DNA of 64,000 bases, from the NCBI GenBank assembly GCA_018365455.1, contig JAGZJZ010000027.1, positions 22,077 to 86,076 on the forward strand. Reading direction: 5' to 3'. The translations under genes and the position numbers were made by a program. The notes under the pieces are model-generated. The model ran no database searches. It was not told where the DNA came from and saw only the letters and a program-made list of their open reading frames with translations. This stretch comes from Clostridiales bacterium (GTDB taxonomy: Bacteria > Bacillota > Clostridia > Lachnospirales > Lachnospiraceae). Of this stretch, positions 8,603 through 17,671 are shown in pieces (position 1 is the first letter of the stretch; each line of letters begins with the position of its first letter).

Positions 8603-10066
8603 ATGAATGGAGAAAGAAGGATGGATATGAAGAAATTAAATGCATTAACCGTACTTGGTATGACAACTGTCTTAACGATGGGACTTCTGGGAGGATGTGG
8701 TTCTGACAGTGGGAAAGATACCCCACAGACAGCGGAAACATCAGTGGAAACGAAAAGCTCAGATAACGGGGACTCCGACAAGGCAGCAGAAGGGAAGACA
8801 ACAGAGGCAGGAGAAAACACAGAAAAAAAAGACACAGAGGGAGGCAAGGTATACTATCTGAATTTTAAGCCGGAAGTAGCTGATATATGGGAAGAAATTA
8901 TGAGTACCTATACAGATGAGACAGGCGTTCAGGCAACCGTTATGACTGCAGCAGCCGGAACTTATGAACAGACTTTAAAATCCGAGATTGCAAAAACCGA
9001 CGCTCCGACTTTGTTTCAGGTCAGCCCGGTTGGTCTGGATACCTGGAAAGACTACTGTATGGATCTGAAGGATACGGAATTATACCAGCATTTAAGTAAT
9101 AAGAACCAGGCATTATCATCAGAAGATACCATTTATGCAGTACCTTATGCAGTAGAAGGCTATGGAATCATTTATAATAATAAGATTCTCAGTGACTATT
9201 GTGCCATGGATGGAGCAAAGATTAAGACTGCAGAAGAGATTAATTCTTTTGCAAAGCTGAAAGAAGTAGCAGAGGATATTCAGGCTAAAAAAGATGATTT
9301 GGGTATTCAGGGAGCGTTTGCTGCTACAGGAATGTCTCCAGGAGATGACTGGAGATGGCATACACATCTGATGAATATGCCTATCTACTATGAGTATAAG
9401 GATAAAGGGATCACAGATGCAGAGTCCTTGGATGGAACTTATTTAGATAACTATAAACAGATCTTTGATTTGTATTTGAATAATTCAACCGTAGAGCCTG
9501 AGATGCTCAGCAGTATTGGAACAGGTGATTCCATGTCCGAATTTGCTTTAGGTGAAGTTGCGTTTGTTCAGAATGGAGACTGGGCATGGAATGATATAAA
9601 GGAAAATGAAGTGGCGGAAGAAGATGTAAAGTTCTTGCCAATTTATATTGGGGCAGAAGGAGAAGAAAATCAGGGATTATGTGTTGGAACAGAAGCATTC
9701 TGGTGTGTGAACAGTGAAGCATCAGAGGCAGATCAGAAAGCAACTCTGGATTTTGTTAACTGGCTGATTACCAGTGACACCGGTAAGGACTATATGGTTA
9801 ATAAATTAAACTTCACCTCTCCGTTTGACACTTTCCAGGCGGATGAAGCTCCAGGCAATCCCCTATCGAGACAGATTATGGAATATGCAGCTTCAGATAA
9901 AGAATCTGTGAGCTGGGCTTTCTCTACAATGCCAGGAGATGCTTATAAGAAAAATCTGGGGGCGGCTTTGCTGGAATACACCCAGGGGACTGGTGACTGG
10001 GATGGCGTAAAGAAAGCTTTCATTGATGAATGGGCAAAGGAGAAGTCTAATCCCACAGCAGAGTAA
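8603..10066 (+). CDS. Sugar ABC transporter substrate-binding lipoprotein (family 1)
   Basis: A secreted lipoprotein of 487 residues with a lipobox LLGGCG near residue 33. A charged Glu/Lys/Thr-rich linker follows to about residue 88, then a MalE/UgpB-like fold with the landmarks APTLFQVSP, AVPYAVEGYGIIYNN and ALGEVAFVQNGDWAW. It would deliver a carbohydrate to the two permeases downstream. The ATG at 8603 (AAAGGT upstream) gives a slightly long leader; the ATG at 8627 has AGAAGG six bases upstream and is equally plausible. No cognate ATPase gene lies nearby, so a shared MsmK-type ATPase is expected. Confidence 0.9.
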   Translation: MNGERRMDMKKLNALTVLGMTTVLTMGLLGGCGSDSGKDTPQTAETSVETKSSDNGDSDKAAEGKTTEAGENTEKKDTEGGKVYYLNFKPEVADIWEEIMSTYTDETGVQATVMTAAAGTYEQTLKSEIAKTDAPTLFQVSPVGLDTWKDYCMDLKDTELYQHLSNKNQALSSEDTIYAVPYAVEGYGIIYNNKILSDYCAMDGAKIKTAEEINSFAKLKEVAEDIQAKKDDLGIQGAFAATGMSPGDDWRWHTHLMNMPIYYEYKDKGITDAESLDGTYLDNYKQIFDLYLNNSTVEPEMLSSIGTGDSMSEFALGEVAFVQNGDWAWNDIKENEVAEEDVKFLPIYIGAEGEENQGLCVGTEAFWCVNSEASEADQKATLDFVNWLITSDTGKDYMVNKLNFTSPFDTFQADEAPGNPLSRQIMEYAASDKESVSWAFSTMPGDAYKKNLGAALLEYTQGTGDWDGVKKAFIDEWAKEKSNPTAE

Positions 10067-10086
10067 AGCAGATAAATCATGAGCGT

Positions 10087-10116
10087 AAAAGGAGGTGAGT
10101 ACACGAGCCTCCTTTT
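10087..10116 (+). terminator. Intra-operon hairpin/attenuator after the binding-protein gene
   Basis: AAAAGGAGG (10087-10095) and CCTCCTTTT (10108-10116) form a 9-bp stem with a 12-base loop, followed by a short T run. It lies 20 bp after the binding-protein stop and before the permeases. It would lower read-through or protect the upstream mRNA, giving excess binding protein. The permease ribosome site lies downstream of it. Confidence 0.6.
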
Positions 10117-10135
10117 TAGAATAGGAGAAGAAATC

Positions 10136-10978
10136 ATGCAAAAAGCGATAAAACGATATTTTCCATTATTTGCACTGCCTACACTGATTGCGTTTTGTAT
10201 AGGCTTTATTATACCTTTTATTATGGGAATTTACCTGGCATTCTGCGAGTTTTCAACGGTTACAAATGCAAAGTTTACAGGGCTTCGAAATTTTGTGATG
10301 GTTTTTCAGGATGAAACATTTCTACATGCCCTGGGATTTACCGTTCTTTTTACCATTGTATCTATGTTAACCATAAATGTATTGGCATTTACCGTTGCCA
10401 ATATGCTGACGAAAGGTTTTAAGGGCACAAACTTATTTCGAACTATTTTCTTTATGCCAAATTTAATTGGTGGTATTGTCTTAGGATATATATGGCAGTT
10501 GATTTTAAATGGTATTCTGTCCTCTGTTGGAAGGACCCTTACTTTTGATGCGTCATATGGTTTTTGGGGACTGGTAGTTTTAATTAACTGGCAGCAAATT
10601 GGTTATATGATGATTATTTACATAGCCGGAATCCAGAATATACCGAAAGAATTAATAGAAGCCGCTAAAATAGACGGGGCAACAAAATGGCAGATCTTGA
10701 AAAAGGTTACCATCCCGATGGTAATGCCATCCATAACAATCTGTACATTTTTGACGCTGACTAATTCATTTAAACTTTTTGACCAGAATCTGGCATTAAC
10801 TGCCGGGGCGCCATCGAATAAATCGGAAATGCTGGCATTGAATATATACAATACCTTTTATGGAAAACCCGGATTTGAAGGGGTTGGACAGGCAAAAGCA
10901 GTCCTTTTTTTCCTGATGGTGGCTGCTATTGCAGTCATTCAGCTTAGAATGACCAGAAGCAGGGAGGTGCAGCAATAA
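10136..10978 (+). CDS. Sugar ABC transporter permease (MalF/UgpA type)
   Basis: A 280-residue membrane protein with six predicted helices. It begins MQKAIKRYFPLFALPTL, then has the GLRNFVMVFQD segment, and ends with an EAA loop ELIEAAKIDGATKWQILKK that docks to the ATPase. The ATG at 10136 is used because AGGAGAA lies upstream; a longer in-frame start would begin within the preceding hairpin. Its stop overlaps the next start by one base (TAATG). Confidence 0.92.
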   Translation: MQKAIKRYFPLFALPTLIAFCIGFIIPFIMGIYLAFCEFSTVTNAKFTGLRNFVMVFQDETFLHALGFTVLFTIVSMLTINVLAFTVANMLTKGFKGTNLFRTIFFMPNLIGGIVLGYIWQLILNGILSSVGRTLTFDASYGFWGLVVLINWQQIGYMMIIYIAGIQNIPKELIEAAKIDGATKWQILKKVTIPMVMPSITICTFLTLTNSFKLFDQNLALTAGAPSNKSEMLALNIYNTFYGKPGFEGVGQAKAVLFFLMVAAIAVIQLRMTRSREVQQ

Positions 10979-11817
10979 TGAATGTCTGTAAATTAAAATA
11001 TGGTAAATTAATGACTTTTTGTTTTTCGATACTTTCCTTTTTGTTTATAAGCCCAATTTTTATTGTGATCATAAATTCCTTTAAAAAGAAGTCATATATC
11101 AATAAAGAGCCATTTAAGATGGTCATGAGTAAGAATTTTGTAGGGCTGGATAATTATATCAATGGTATAAAGAAGACAGAATTTTTTCAGGCTTTTGGTT
11201 ATTCTGCATTTATAACGATATGTTCTGTAATTGTGATCGTTCTTTGTACTTCCATGTGTGCATGGTACATTACGCGGGTAAAAACAAAGGTAACAGAAAC
11301 CATTTATTATTTATGCGTGTTCTCTATGATAGTTCCCTTTCAGATGGTGATGTTTACTCTGTCTAAGATTTCCGATACATTAAAGCTGGGCAATCCGGTA
11401 GGAATTATCGTGATATATTTAGGTTTTGGTGCTGGTTTATCGGTCTTTATGTTCTGCGGTTTTGTAAAATCCATTCCTCTTGAAATAGAAGAGGCTGCGA
11501 TGATCGACGGTTGTAATCCATTACAGACTTATTTTAAAATTGTATTTCCTGTATTGAAACCCACCTGTATTTCGGTTGCAATCCTTCAGGCGATGTGGAT
11601 CTGGAATGACTATCTGCTTCCGTATTTAGTACTGGATTTAAAAAAATATAAAACAATTCCCATTGCGGTACAATATCTCAAAGGCGGTTATGGTTCAGTA
11701 GATATGGGAGCAATGATGGCGCTCCTGGTACTTTCCATTATTCCAATCGTAATCTTCTATATGGCATGCCAGAAATATATTATAGAAGGAGTTGTAGCAG
11801 GGGCAGTGAAAGGATGA
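10978..11817 (+). CDS. Sugar ABC transporter permease (MalG type)
   Basis: A 279-residue partner permease with six predicted membrane helices and the EAA loop EIEEAAMIDGCNPLQTYFKI. It has the C-terminal segment ending GVVAGAVKG that is typical of MalG/UgpE subunits. GGGAGGTG lies upstream, and the start overlaps the previous stop by one base, so translation is coupled. Confidence 0.92.
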   Translation: MNVCKLKYGKLMTFCFSILSFLFISPIFIVIINSFKKKSYINKEPFKMVMSKNFVGLDNYINGIKKTEFFQAFGYSAFITICSVIVIVLCTSMCAWYITRVKTKVTETIYYLCVFSMIVPFQMVMFTLSKISDTLKLGNPVGIIVIYLGFGAGLSVFMFCGFVKSIPLEIEEAAMIDGCNPLQTYFKIVFPVLKPTCISVAILQAMWIWNDYLLPYLVLDLKKYKTIPIAVQYLKGGYGSVDMGAMMALLVLSIIPIVIFYMACQKYIIEGVVAGAVKG

Positions 11818-11840
11818 TTGTCGGTGCTGAGGAGACGAAA

Positions 11841-13061
11841 ATGACAGAAAATTATGACAGATTATTAAATTATTTGAAAAATTTGGCTGTGTTTAATACG
11901 CATTCCCATCACTATCCACAAGATCAGCAGACTGGAATGGATTTAATGAAAATGCTCCGTTCCACCTATCTGAAAGATGATATCCGGGATGGAAAAACCA
12001 ACAGAGAAGTGATGAAAGATTTTAACGAGCGTATGAAATATAATTCCTATTTCCTGTGGCTGGAAAAAGCGCTTCAGGATCTATATGGAATTAAAAAACC
12101 ATTGGATATTGAAAATATAGAAGAAACAAACCAGGCGATTCAAACAGCATATAAGAATCCGGGGTATCATATAGAAGTTCTGGAAAAAAAATGCTGCTAT
12201 CGTTATATGTTAGTTGATGCATATTGGAATCCGGGTGGAACGGAACCGGTATCGGATATTTTTCTTCCGGTTTACCGGATCAATATGTACTTATATGGCT
12301 ACAGCCGGACCACAGCAGACCATAATGGAAATAATCCATACCGGTTCAATCATTGGGAAGAGGTGGCTGATCTGGATGAATACATCGGGCTTATGCATGA
12401 AGAGTTAAAGAAGCAGATCCACAGAGGGTGTGTGGCGTTAAAATGTGCGGCGGCATATGACAGAGGTTTGGATTTTAAGAATACAAAGAAAGAAGATGCA
12501 GAAAAGGCATTTTACTCCGGAATGATTTCAGGTGTGATCACAAAAAAAGAGATTGATGATTTTCAGAATTACGTATTTTATGATATCTGTGCATTTGCAG
12601 CAAAGCATCAGATTCCGCTGCAATGCCATACCGGTCTGGGGCTTCTGCGAAAAACAAGTGCAATCTATTTACAGGATGCAATTTCAGATAATCCGGATAC
12701 GAAATTTGTACTTTTCCATGGGAACTATCCCTGGATGGATGATCTCTGCGGTCTGGTCTGCACTTACCGAAATGTATACGTGGATTTTTGCTGGCTGCCG
12801 ATTATTTCCACAGCTGAGGCGGGAAAGTTTTTAGAAAAAATTCTGTCTGTGGGAGACTTATCGAAGATATACTGGGGGTGTGATACCTGGATTTCTGAGG
12901 ACAGTTATGGTGCATTATTGGCAATGAGGCATGTGCTTTGCAGTTTTCTGGATCAGCAGATAGAGCAGGGAATTATGCAGTATCAGGATGCAGTAAATAT
13001 CTGTCAGAAAATTATGTATCAGAATGCAATTCAATTATATATAGATAAGAGCGTGTTTTAG
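11841..13061 (+). CDS. Amidohydrolase-superfamily TIM-barrel enzyme
   Basis: A cytoplasmic protein of about 406 residues. NTHSHHYP near the N-terminus supplies the HxH metal site of the amidohydrolase superfamily. LQCHTGLG and LFHGNYPW supply the middle histidines, and YWGCDTW the late Asp. The architecture resembles uronate isomerases and amidohydrolase-2 proteins more than cyclic amidases. In a pentose-type locus an isomerase or lactonase role is possible but unproven. The ATG at 11841 has GAGGAG upstream; a start at 11814 overlapping the permease stop is the alternative. Confidence 0.75.
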   Translation: MTENYDRLLNYLKNLAVFNTHSHHYPQDQQTGMDLMKMLRSTYLKDDIRDGKTNREVMKDFNERMKYNSYFLWLEKALQDLYGIKKPLDIENIEETNQAIQTAYKNPGYHIEVLEKKCCYRYMLVDAYWNPGGTEPVSDIFLPVYRINMYLYGYSRTTADHNGNNPYRFNHWEEVADLDEYIGLMHEELKKQIHRGCVALKCAAAYDRGLDFKNTKKEDAEKAFYSGMISGVITKKEIDDFQNYVFYDICAFAAKHQIPLQCHTGLGLLRKTSAIYLQDAISDNPDTKFVLFHGNYPWMDDLCGLVCTYRNVYVDFCWLPIISTAEAGKFLEKILSVGDLSKIYWGCDTWISEDSYGALLAMRHVLCSFLDQQIEQGIMQYQDAVNICQKIMYQNAIQLYIDKSVF

Positions 13062-13111
13062 AATTGCTTTCTGGCAGCGGTGCGTCACACTTTGTGGGAG
13101 GATGAAAGATT

Positions 13112-14131
13112 ATGAACATCAAGGAAATAGCGCAAACTGCAGGTGTATCACAGGCGACAGTCTCAAGGGTCCTCAATGGAAAAGAAAATGTAAATAAGGA
13201 CACCAGAGAAAAGGTTCTTGCAGTAGTTAAGGAGTTAGGATATGACAAAAAAATATTTGAGAAAAGCAATTCCATTACTAATAATAAAATCATAACAGTA
13301 GTACTTCATGATATTCATAAACCTTTTTATCATGATTTGCTTTATTATTTTCAAAAATATGCCCAGCATCTCTCATATGAAGTATTGTTTTACAGTACAT
13401 TTGGAGGGGAAAGCAGCAGTATAACAGACCGCATAGAGAGGATGACCAGAATTTCTGCTGGGATAATATTGTTCTCTTCTTATGTAAATGAATTTGAATT
13501 AATTCGTAAGCTCCAGGAAAACGAGTATCCGGTAGTTGTAATTGATAATTCTTTCCCCGGGATTGAGTTTAATACACTAATGGTTAATAACAGAGGCGGT
13601 GCAGAACAGGCAGTGGAATATCTTCTGCAGCAAGGGCATCGCAGAATTGCCTGTCTGGCCGGTTCTCCAAACTTAATGGTTTGGGCAGACAGATTAAACG
13701 GTTATATTGAAACGATGAGAAGTAATAATCTTTTTATACATAAGGATTATATCCAATATGCAATAAATGATATTGACGGAGTTGAAGAAGCTGTACGTAC
13801 ATTTCTGGATTTGGAGGATCAGGTACGTCCAACAGCGATCTGTTGTTTTGATGATGCCGCCGCATATGCAGCGATTGGTTATATTGAAGATGCAGGGCTG
13901 AAAGTTCCGGAGGATATCTCTGTCATTGGATTTGACTGTCAGAGATTTAAGCCTAATTTCTATCAGGGACCGGAGCTGACCAGTATCAGACAGCCTTTTG
14001 AATTACTAGCGAAAGACAGTCTGGAACTGATTGTGGGTAAATTGTCAGGCAGATGTGCAGACGTACAGCTGCATGAACTTTATGATACAGAATTGCATGT
14101 TGGAGGGACTACCGCGGACATATCAAAGTAA
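13112..14131 (+). CDS. LacI-family transcriptional regulator
   Basis: A 339-residue repressor. The N-terminal helix-turn-helix and hinge are canonical (MNIKEIAQTAGVSQATVSRVLNG...VNKDTREKV). A periplasmic-binding-protein-like sugar domain follows, with GAEQAVEYLLQQGHRRIACLAG and the effector-site SVIGFDCQ. It has a GGAGGATG ribosome site and lies inside the locus between the amidohydrolase and GH127 genes, suggesting local control in addition to the AraC protein. No clear LacI-type operator is visible next to it. Confidence 0.92.
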   Translation: MNIKEIAQTAGVSQATVSRVLNGKENVNKDTREKVLAVVKELGYDKKIFEKSNSITNNKIITVVLHDIHKPFYHDLLYYFQKYAQHLSYEVLFYSTFGGESSSITDRIERMTRISAGIILFSSYVNEFELIRKLQENEYPVVVIDNSFPGIEFNTLMVNNRGGAEQAVEYLLQQGHRRIACLAGSPNLMVWADRLNGYIETMRSNNLFIHKDYIQYAINDIDGVEEAVRTFLDLEDQVRPTAICCFDDAAAYAAIGYIEDAGLKVPEDISVIGFDCQRFKPNFYQGPELTSIRQPFELLAKDSLELIVGKLSGRCADVQLHELYDTELHVGGTTADISK

Positions 14132-14202
14132 GACACCCGGAAACAGAGGTAAATCTTAAATAGAATTACATGAAACGCAATAAGTAAAGAAGGAAGGCAA
14201 AT

Positions 14203-16095
14203 ATGGGAAATAGATTAAGGCTGGGAGAAATTAAGCCTGAGGGTTGGCTGAAGGAATCATTATTGAAAAATATGGAGGGGTGTATTGGACATTTGGATGA
14301 ATTGCTTCCCAAACTCCTGGTGGATCAGGAAATATATGGAAGGGACCGGCTGGGAAAGAATTCGAAACTCTATGATTTGGGACGAAAGGACGGAGATTAT
14401 CATGAAGTTGAGGGGGTAGATGCCCAATATCTCTGGTGGAACAGCGAGTCCCAGTCCAATTGGAAGGATGGATATTGCAGGTCAGCATGCTTGCTTGACA
14501 ATGGGGATTGGAGGGAGAAAGCAGCCGGTTTTGCAGAAAGCATTTTAGATACCCAGGACGAGGACGGTTATCTTGGAATATACAAAGAGGAGCTGCGTTT
14601 TCAATTTGATACAGAAAATGGGGAACTTTGGGCACAGTCTACTTTGCTTCGTATGTTACTGGGGTACTATGAGACTGTACAGGATGATCGTATATTAAAT
14701 GGTGCTGTACGGGCAGTGAACAGGATCATGGAGGGGTATCCCATTTATAGATCCAACCCCTTTCAGGTGCAGGACAGCTTTGCCGGGCATTGCCATGGAT
14801 TAACGATTGTGGATGCATTTAATCAGATCTATCGTATCACAGGAGATAAAAAGTATATGGAATATGCGGTTTGGTTATATAAAAATTATTCTTTACATCA
14901 TGTTTCCGAGGAAGATCTGAAAATATGTAACATAGAGAATCCAGACTATTTCTTCAAAGGACATGGGGTGCACACCTATGAGCATATAAGGGCACTTATC
15001 ATTACTGCTTATGAAGAAAAAGAATATATGCCTCTGCTTATGATGCTGCTGTCTAAGCTGCCATTTTATCTGACACCATCAGGCGGTCCAATCGGAGATG
15101 AATGGATCTTTGGCAGAACAGCAGATGCATCAGCCACAGGATATGAATTTTGTTCGGTGCAGGAACTTATGGACAGCTATTTATTACTAATGGAGTTGTC
15201 GGGAAATTTATCCTGGGGGGATAAGGTGGAGTGGCTGTATTACAATGCGGCACAGGGAATGGTACATCCTTTGGAAAGCAGCATTATGTATTGCAAAACG
15301 GACAATTGCTACGAGGCTGACGAACACCGATCCCCCGATGACGGAATTAAGAACCCCAGATATAAGTATTCTCCGACCCATCAGGATGCTGCGGTTTGTT
15401 GTGTCCCCAATTCAGGGAGAATTGTACCTTACTTTATTCAGTCTATGTTTTTAAAGTCAGAGCAGGGTTTTCAGGCTGTGCTATACGGAGCCTGCGTCAT
15501 GAAGAGTACCTGGCAGAAAGCGGAAGTAATGATCAAAGAGACTACAGATTATCCATTCTCATCTAAAGTCCGCTTGAAGTTAACTGTTTCACAGCCGGCT
15601 GAATTCTCCTTATCGTTCCGATTCCCGGAATGGGCAGATCAGGTCATCCTGAATCACCATATCTATGATAAAGAAAGCGTGCGGGAAGGTGAAATTAAAA
15701 TTCACAGAGTCTGGGAGGGCACAACGGATTTTGAATTGAGCTTTGTATGCAGAGTGCGCTTTAAAAAAGACTTTCATGGTGAAACCTATATAAGCAGAGG
15801 TCCTGTCATTTATGCTCTTCCAATACCGGCAAAAGAGAAAACTTTAAAAGAATTGAATGGAGGATCGTTTTACGAAAAAGCATATGTTCCGGAAAGCAGA
15901 ATTTATGAAAACGCATATTTAATGGAACGGGATTTTACAAATTTCCAGTATTGTGAAAATTCAGAAGGAAAAGACTGGGAGCGTTGTATTTTAAAAGGGA
16001 TATGTTATACAGATGGGGTGAAACATAGGCAAGAATTTGTTCCCATGGGGCATACGATACTGAGAAAAACGACTTTTTCTGTTAAAACGAATTAA
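14203..16095 (+). CDS. GH127-like beta-L-arabinofuranosidase (DUF1680)
   Basis: A 630-residue enzyme without signal peptide, so cytoplasmic. The N-terminal (alpha/alpha)6 region has LLDNGDWREKAAGFAESILDTQDEDGYLGIY and FAGHCHGLTIVDAF. The CCVPN motif at residues 399-403 matches the Cys-rich zinc/nucleophile centre of GH127, where a Cys acts as nucleophile. A C-terminal beta region follows. Length agrees with the family (about 600-660). GH127 and related families also cover other activities, so L-arabinofuranose release is likely rather than certain. It is the last gene of the locus. Confidence 0.85.
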   Translation: MGNRLRLGEIKPEGWLKESLLKNMEGCIGHLDELLPKLLVDQEIYGRDRLGKNSKLYDLGRKDGDYHEVEGVDAQYLWWNSESQSNWKDGYCRSACLLDNGDWREKAAGFAESILDTQDEDGYLGIYKEELRFQFDTENGELWAQSTLLRMLLGYYETVQDDRILNGAVRAVNRIMEGYPIYRSNPFQVQDSFAGHCHGLTIVDAFNQIYRITGDKKYMEYAVWLYKNYSLHHVSEEDLKICNIENPDYFFKGHGVHTYEHIRALIITAYEEKEYMPLLMMLLSKLPFYLTPSGGPIGDEWIFGRTADASATGYEFCSVQELMDSYLLLMELSGNLSWGDKVEWLYYNAAQGMVHPLESSIMYCKTDNCYEADEHRSPDDGIKNPRYKYSPTHQDAAVCCVPNSGRIVPYFIQSMFLKSEQGFQAVLYGACVMKSTWQKAEVMIKETTDYPFSSKVRLKLTVSQPAEFSLSFRFPEWADQVILNHHIYDKESVREGEIKIHRVWEGTTDFELSFVCRVRFKKDFHGETYISRGPVIYALPIPAKEKTLKELNGGSFYEKAYVPESRIYENAYLMERDFTNFQYCENSEGKDWERCILKGICYTDGVKHRQEFVPMGHTILRKTTFSVKTN

Positions 16096-16099
16096 TTTA

Positions 16100-16240
16100 A
16101 AGAGAGAAGTGATACTGGCACTTTTTGGTTTTACGGCAAAGGCATGGAGAGAAGCAAATTCCAAACTTGCGGTCAAGAATAATGTTAGGGATTTTGCTAC
16201 TGTGAATGAATTGACAGCTCTCATAAACTCCAAGTGGTAA
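16100..16240 (+). pseudogene. KilA-N-domain protein, C-terminal scrap
   Basis: A 46-codon open stretch ending at TAA 16238-16240 reads ILALFGFTAKAWREAN...LAVKNNVRDFATVNELTALI. I recognise this as the end of phage-type KilA-N domain proteins (TAKxWRxANP..KGNIRDYAxxNEL). There is no start codon or ribosome site, and it abuts the GH127 stop. It is probably a trace of a lost prophage or mobile element. The remaining sequence to 16303 has no feature I can support. Confidence 0.55.
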
Positions 16241-16303
16241 ACGTTTAGGAGGTAAAGCGGCCCCCTGACAAGAAACGCTGATAGGAGTCTGTAGAATAGT
16301 TAT

Positions 16304-16735
16304 TCAAGAGCGGAAGAGTACCTTTCTGACATAACTTATCGCCCTGGCAAGCATTTCAGTCAAGACAGCGGTATCAATATCTGCAAGTTTGTTTATATAC
16401 ACACAGCTTTTGCCTGAAGTGGTCTTGCCCAGCCGTTTCAGATAGCTTTGCAGCTCCGGTTCATCTAAATAGAGATGCAGAGTGATTTTTCTATTTGTCA
16501 CAGAAAAGCCGGTGGCGTAGATTTCAGCACTGTATCCGGAGGCGCAGCGGTATTTGTAAGTTCCATATCCGATAAATTTTTCTCCCCAGACTACTGGCGG
16601 TTCGCCAACAGCTTTTTCAAATATATTCAGTAAAGCTTTTGCATCAGCCTGTTTCTTTTCATCCGGAATTGCAGCAATTACCTGCATAGGGTCTTTGTCA
16701 GTAGGCTGGGTTTTCAGTGTGTATTTACTTGTCAT
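16304..16735 (-). CDS. DUF1801 domain protein
   Basis: A 143-residue cytoplasmic protein of the DUF1801 (YdhG/Fra-like) fold. Visible elements are the early helix DPMQVIAAIPDEKKQADAKALLNIFEKAVGEPPVVWGEKFIGYGTYKYR and a later SCVYINKLADID. The family has no firm biochemical role. The ATG at 16735 has GAGGAG upstream; a longer frame to 16783 lacks a ribosome site. It stands alone, facing the GH127 gene. Confidence 0.75.
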   Translation of the reverse strand: MTSKYTLKTQPTDKDPMQVIAAIPDEKKQADAKALLNIFEKAVGEPPVVWGEKFIGYGTYKYRCASGYSAEIYATGFSVTNRKITLHLYLDEPELQSYLKRLGKTTSGKSCVYINKLADIDTAVLTEMLARAISYVRKVLFRS

Positions 16736-16933
16736 TTTGGACTCCTCTTGTTTAGAGCGTGCTTGGAAATTGCGCTCTGGCATCTGTTCGCCACAATTTT
16801 TATATACCTGTATTATCCTTCAGAAGGAAAGGGTTTATACAGATATAATAACAATGTTTATAATATAAGCAAACATAAATTCTTTCAGAGAAGTTCTAAA
16901 TTATTTATTGGTTACATTATAACCTTTCAAATC

Positions 16934-17341
16934 TTATACAGATGAAAGCGTTTCATATCTGCTTTTCAAGTCTTTTACTTTAGTTTCAATGGAACGTATA
17001 GTATCTTTAAATACATCATCTGCCTTACCGGTTGGGTCGGGAAGTCCCCAGTCTTCACGATGTTTGCAGGGGATGTTAGGACATGCAACATTACATCCCA
17101 TCGTAATCACAATATCAACCTTTGGAATATCCGTTATTAATTTAGGTGCCTGTGATTTGGTCATATCAATGTCATAGATTTCGTTAACAAGCCTTACGGC
17201 ATCAGGGTTTATTTTGGAAGCAATCATTGTACCGGCAGAGTAACATTCAAATTGATCAGCGGCAAAATATTTGCAAAGGGCTTCTGCAATCTGTGACCGG
17301 CAAGAGTTATGCACACAAATAAAAGCGATTTTTATTTTCAT
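16934..17341 (-). CDS. arsC: Arsenate reductase ArsC / low-molecular-weight phosphatase-like
   Basis: A 135-residue enzyme of the thioredoxin-coupled ArsC group. The CX5R loop FICVHNSCRSQIAEA lies near the N-terminus, and IVITMGCNVACPNIPC with WGLPDPTGK carries the redox cysteines and the Asp-Pro of this family. It reduces arsenate to arsenite using a Cys relay. The ATG at 17341 has GAGGTT upstream. No arsR, arsB or acr3 gene is adjacent, so this is an isolated copy; arsenite export would need a gene elsewhere. Confidence 0.88.
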   Translation of the reverse strand: MKIKIAFICVHNSCRSQIAEALCKYFAADQFECYSAGTMIASKINPDAVRLVNEIYDIDMTKSQAPKLITDIPKVDIVITMGCNVACPNIPCKHREDWGLPDPTGKADDVFKDTIRSIETKVKDLKSRYETLSSV

Positions 17342-17534
17342 TTTAATTAACCTCGTATTCATAATTTTCGATATGAAAACAATAACACTTATATCAGCGG
17401 ATGTCAATTTGATATTTGATGGTGCTGGGGTATTGTTGATCCATATTCTATTAAACCTGAAAAAGTACAAATTGATTTAAAATATCCAAGCTTAAAAGCA
17501 ATCGTCATGAAATAATGTAAATTAACATGAAATT

Positions 17535-17568
17535 AGTCCTAAAAGCCTGAAAAATCCCATGCTATAAT
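17535..17568 (+). promoter_or_regulatory. Promoter with AGTCCTAAA element, copy 1
   Basis: AGTCCTAAAAGC starts at 17535, 28 bp upstream of a -10 box TATAAT (17563-17568). The same element lies 29 bp upstream of the -10 box of the surface-protein gene (18153-18187). No good -35 hexamer is present, so the shared element may bind a regulator or be read by an alternative sigma factor. Apart from this promoter, the interval 17342-17671 holds no supported gene. Confidence 0.5.
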
Positions 17569-17671
17569 AAATTAAAATCAAAATTGAGTAAGGTTTTGAA
17601 TTCTTTTTATGAAGAGGCAGAGAGGAGAAGTAAGAGATGAGGAAAAAAATTAAAAGCGTGGAGTATAGGAA

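Noticed and set aside
16238..16247. TAAACGTTTA palindrome resembling a LacI/CcpA site
   Set aside because: It lies after a gene remnant with no promoter next to it; a 10-bp AT-rich dyad can occur by chance.
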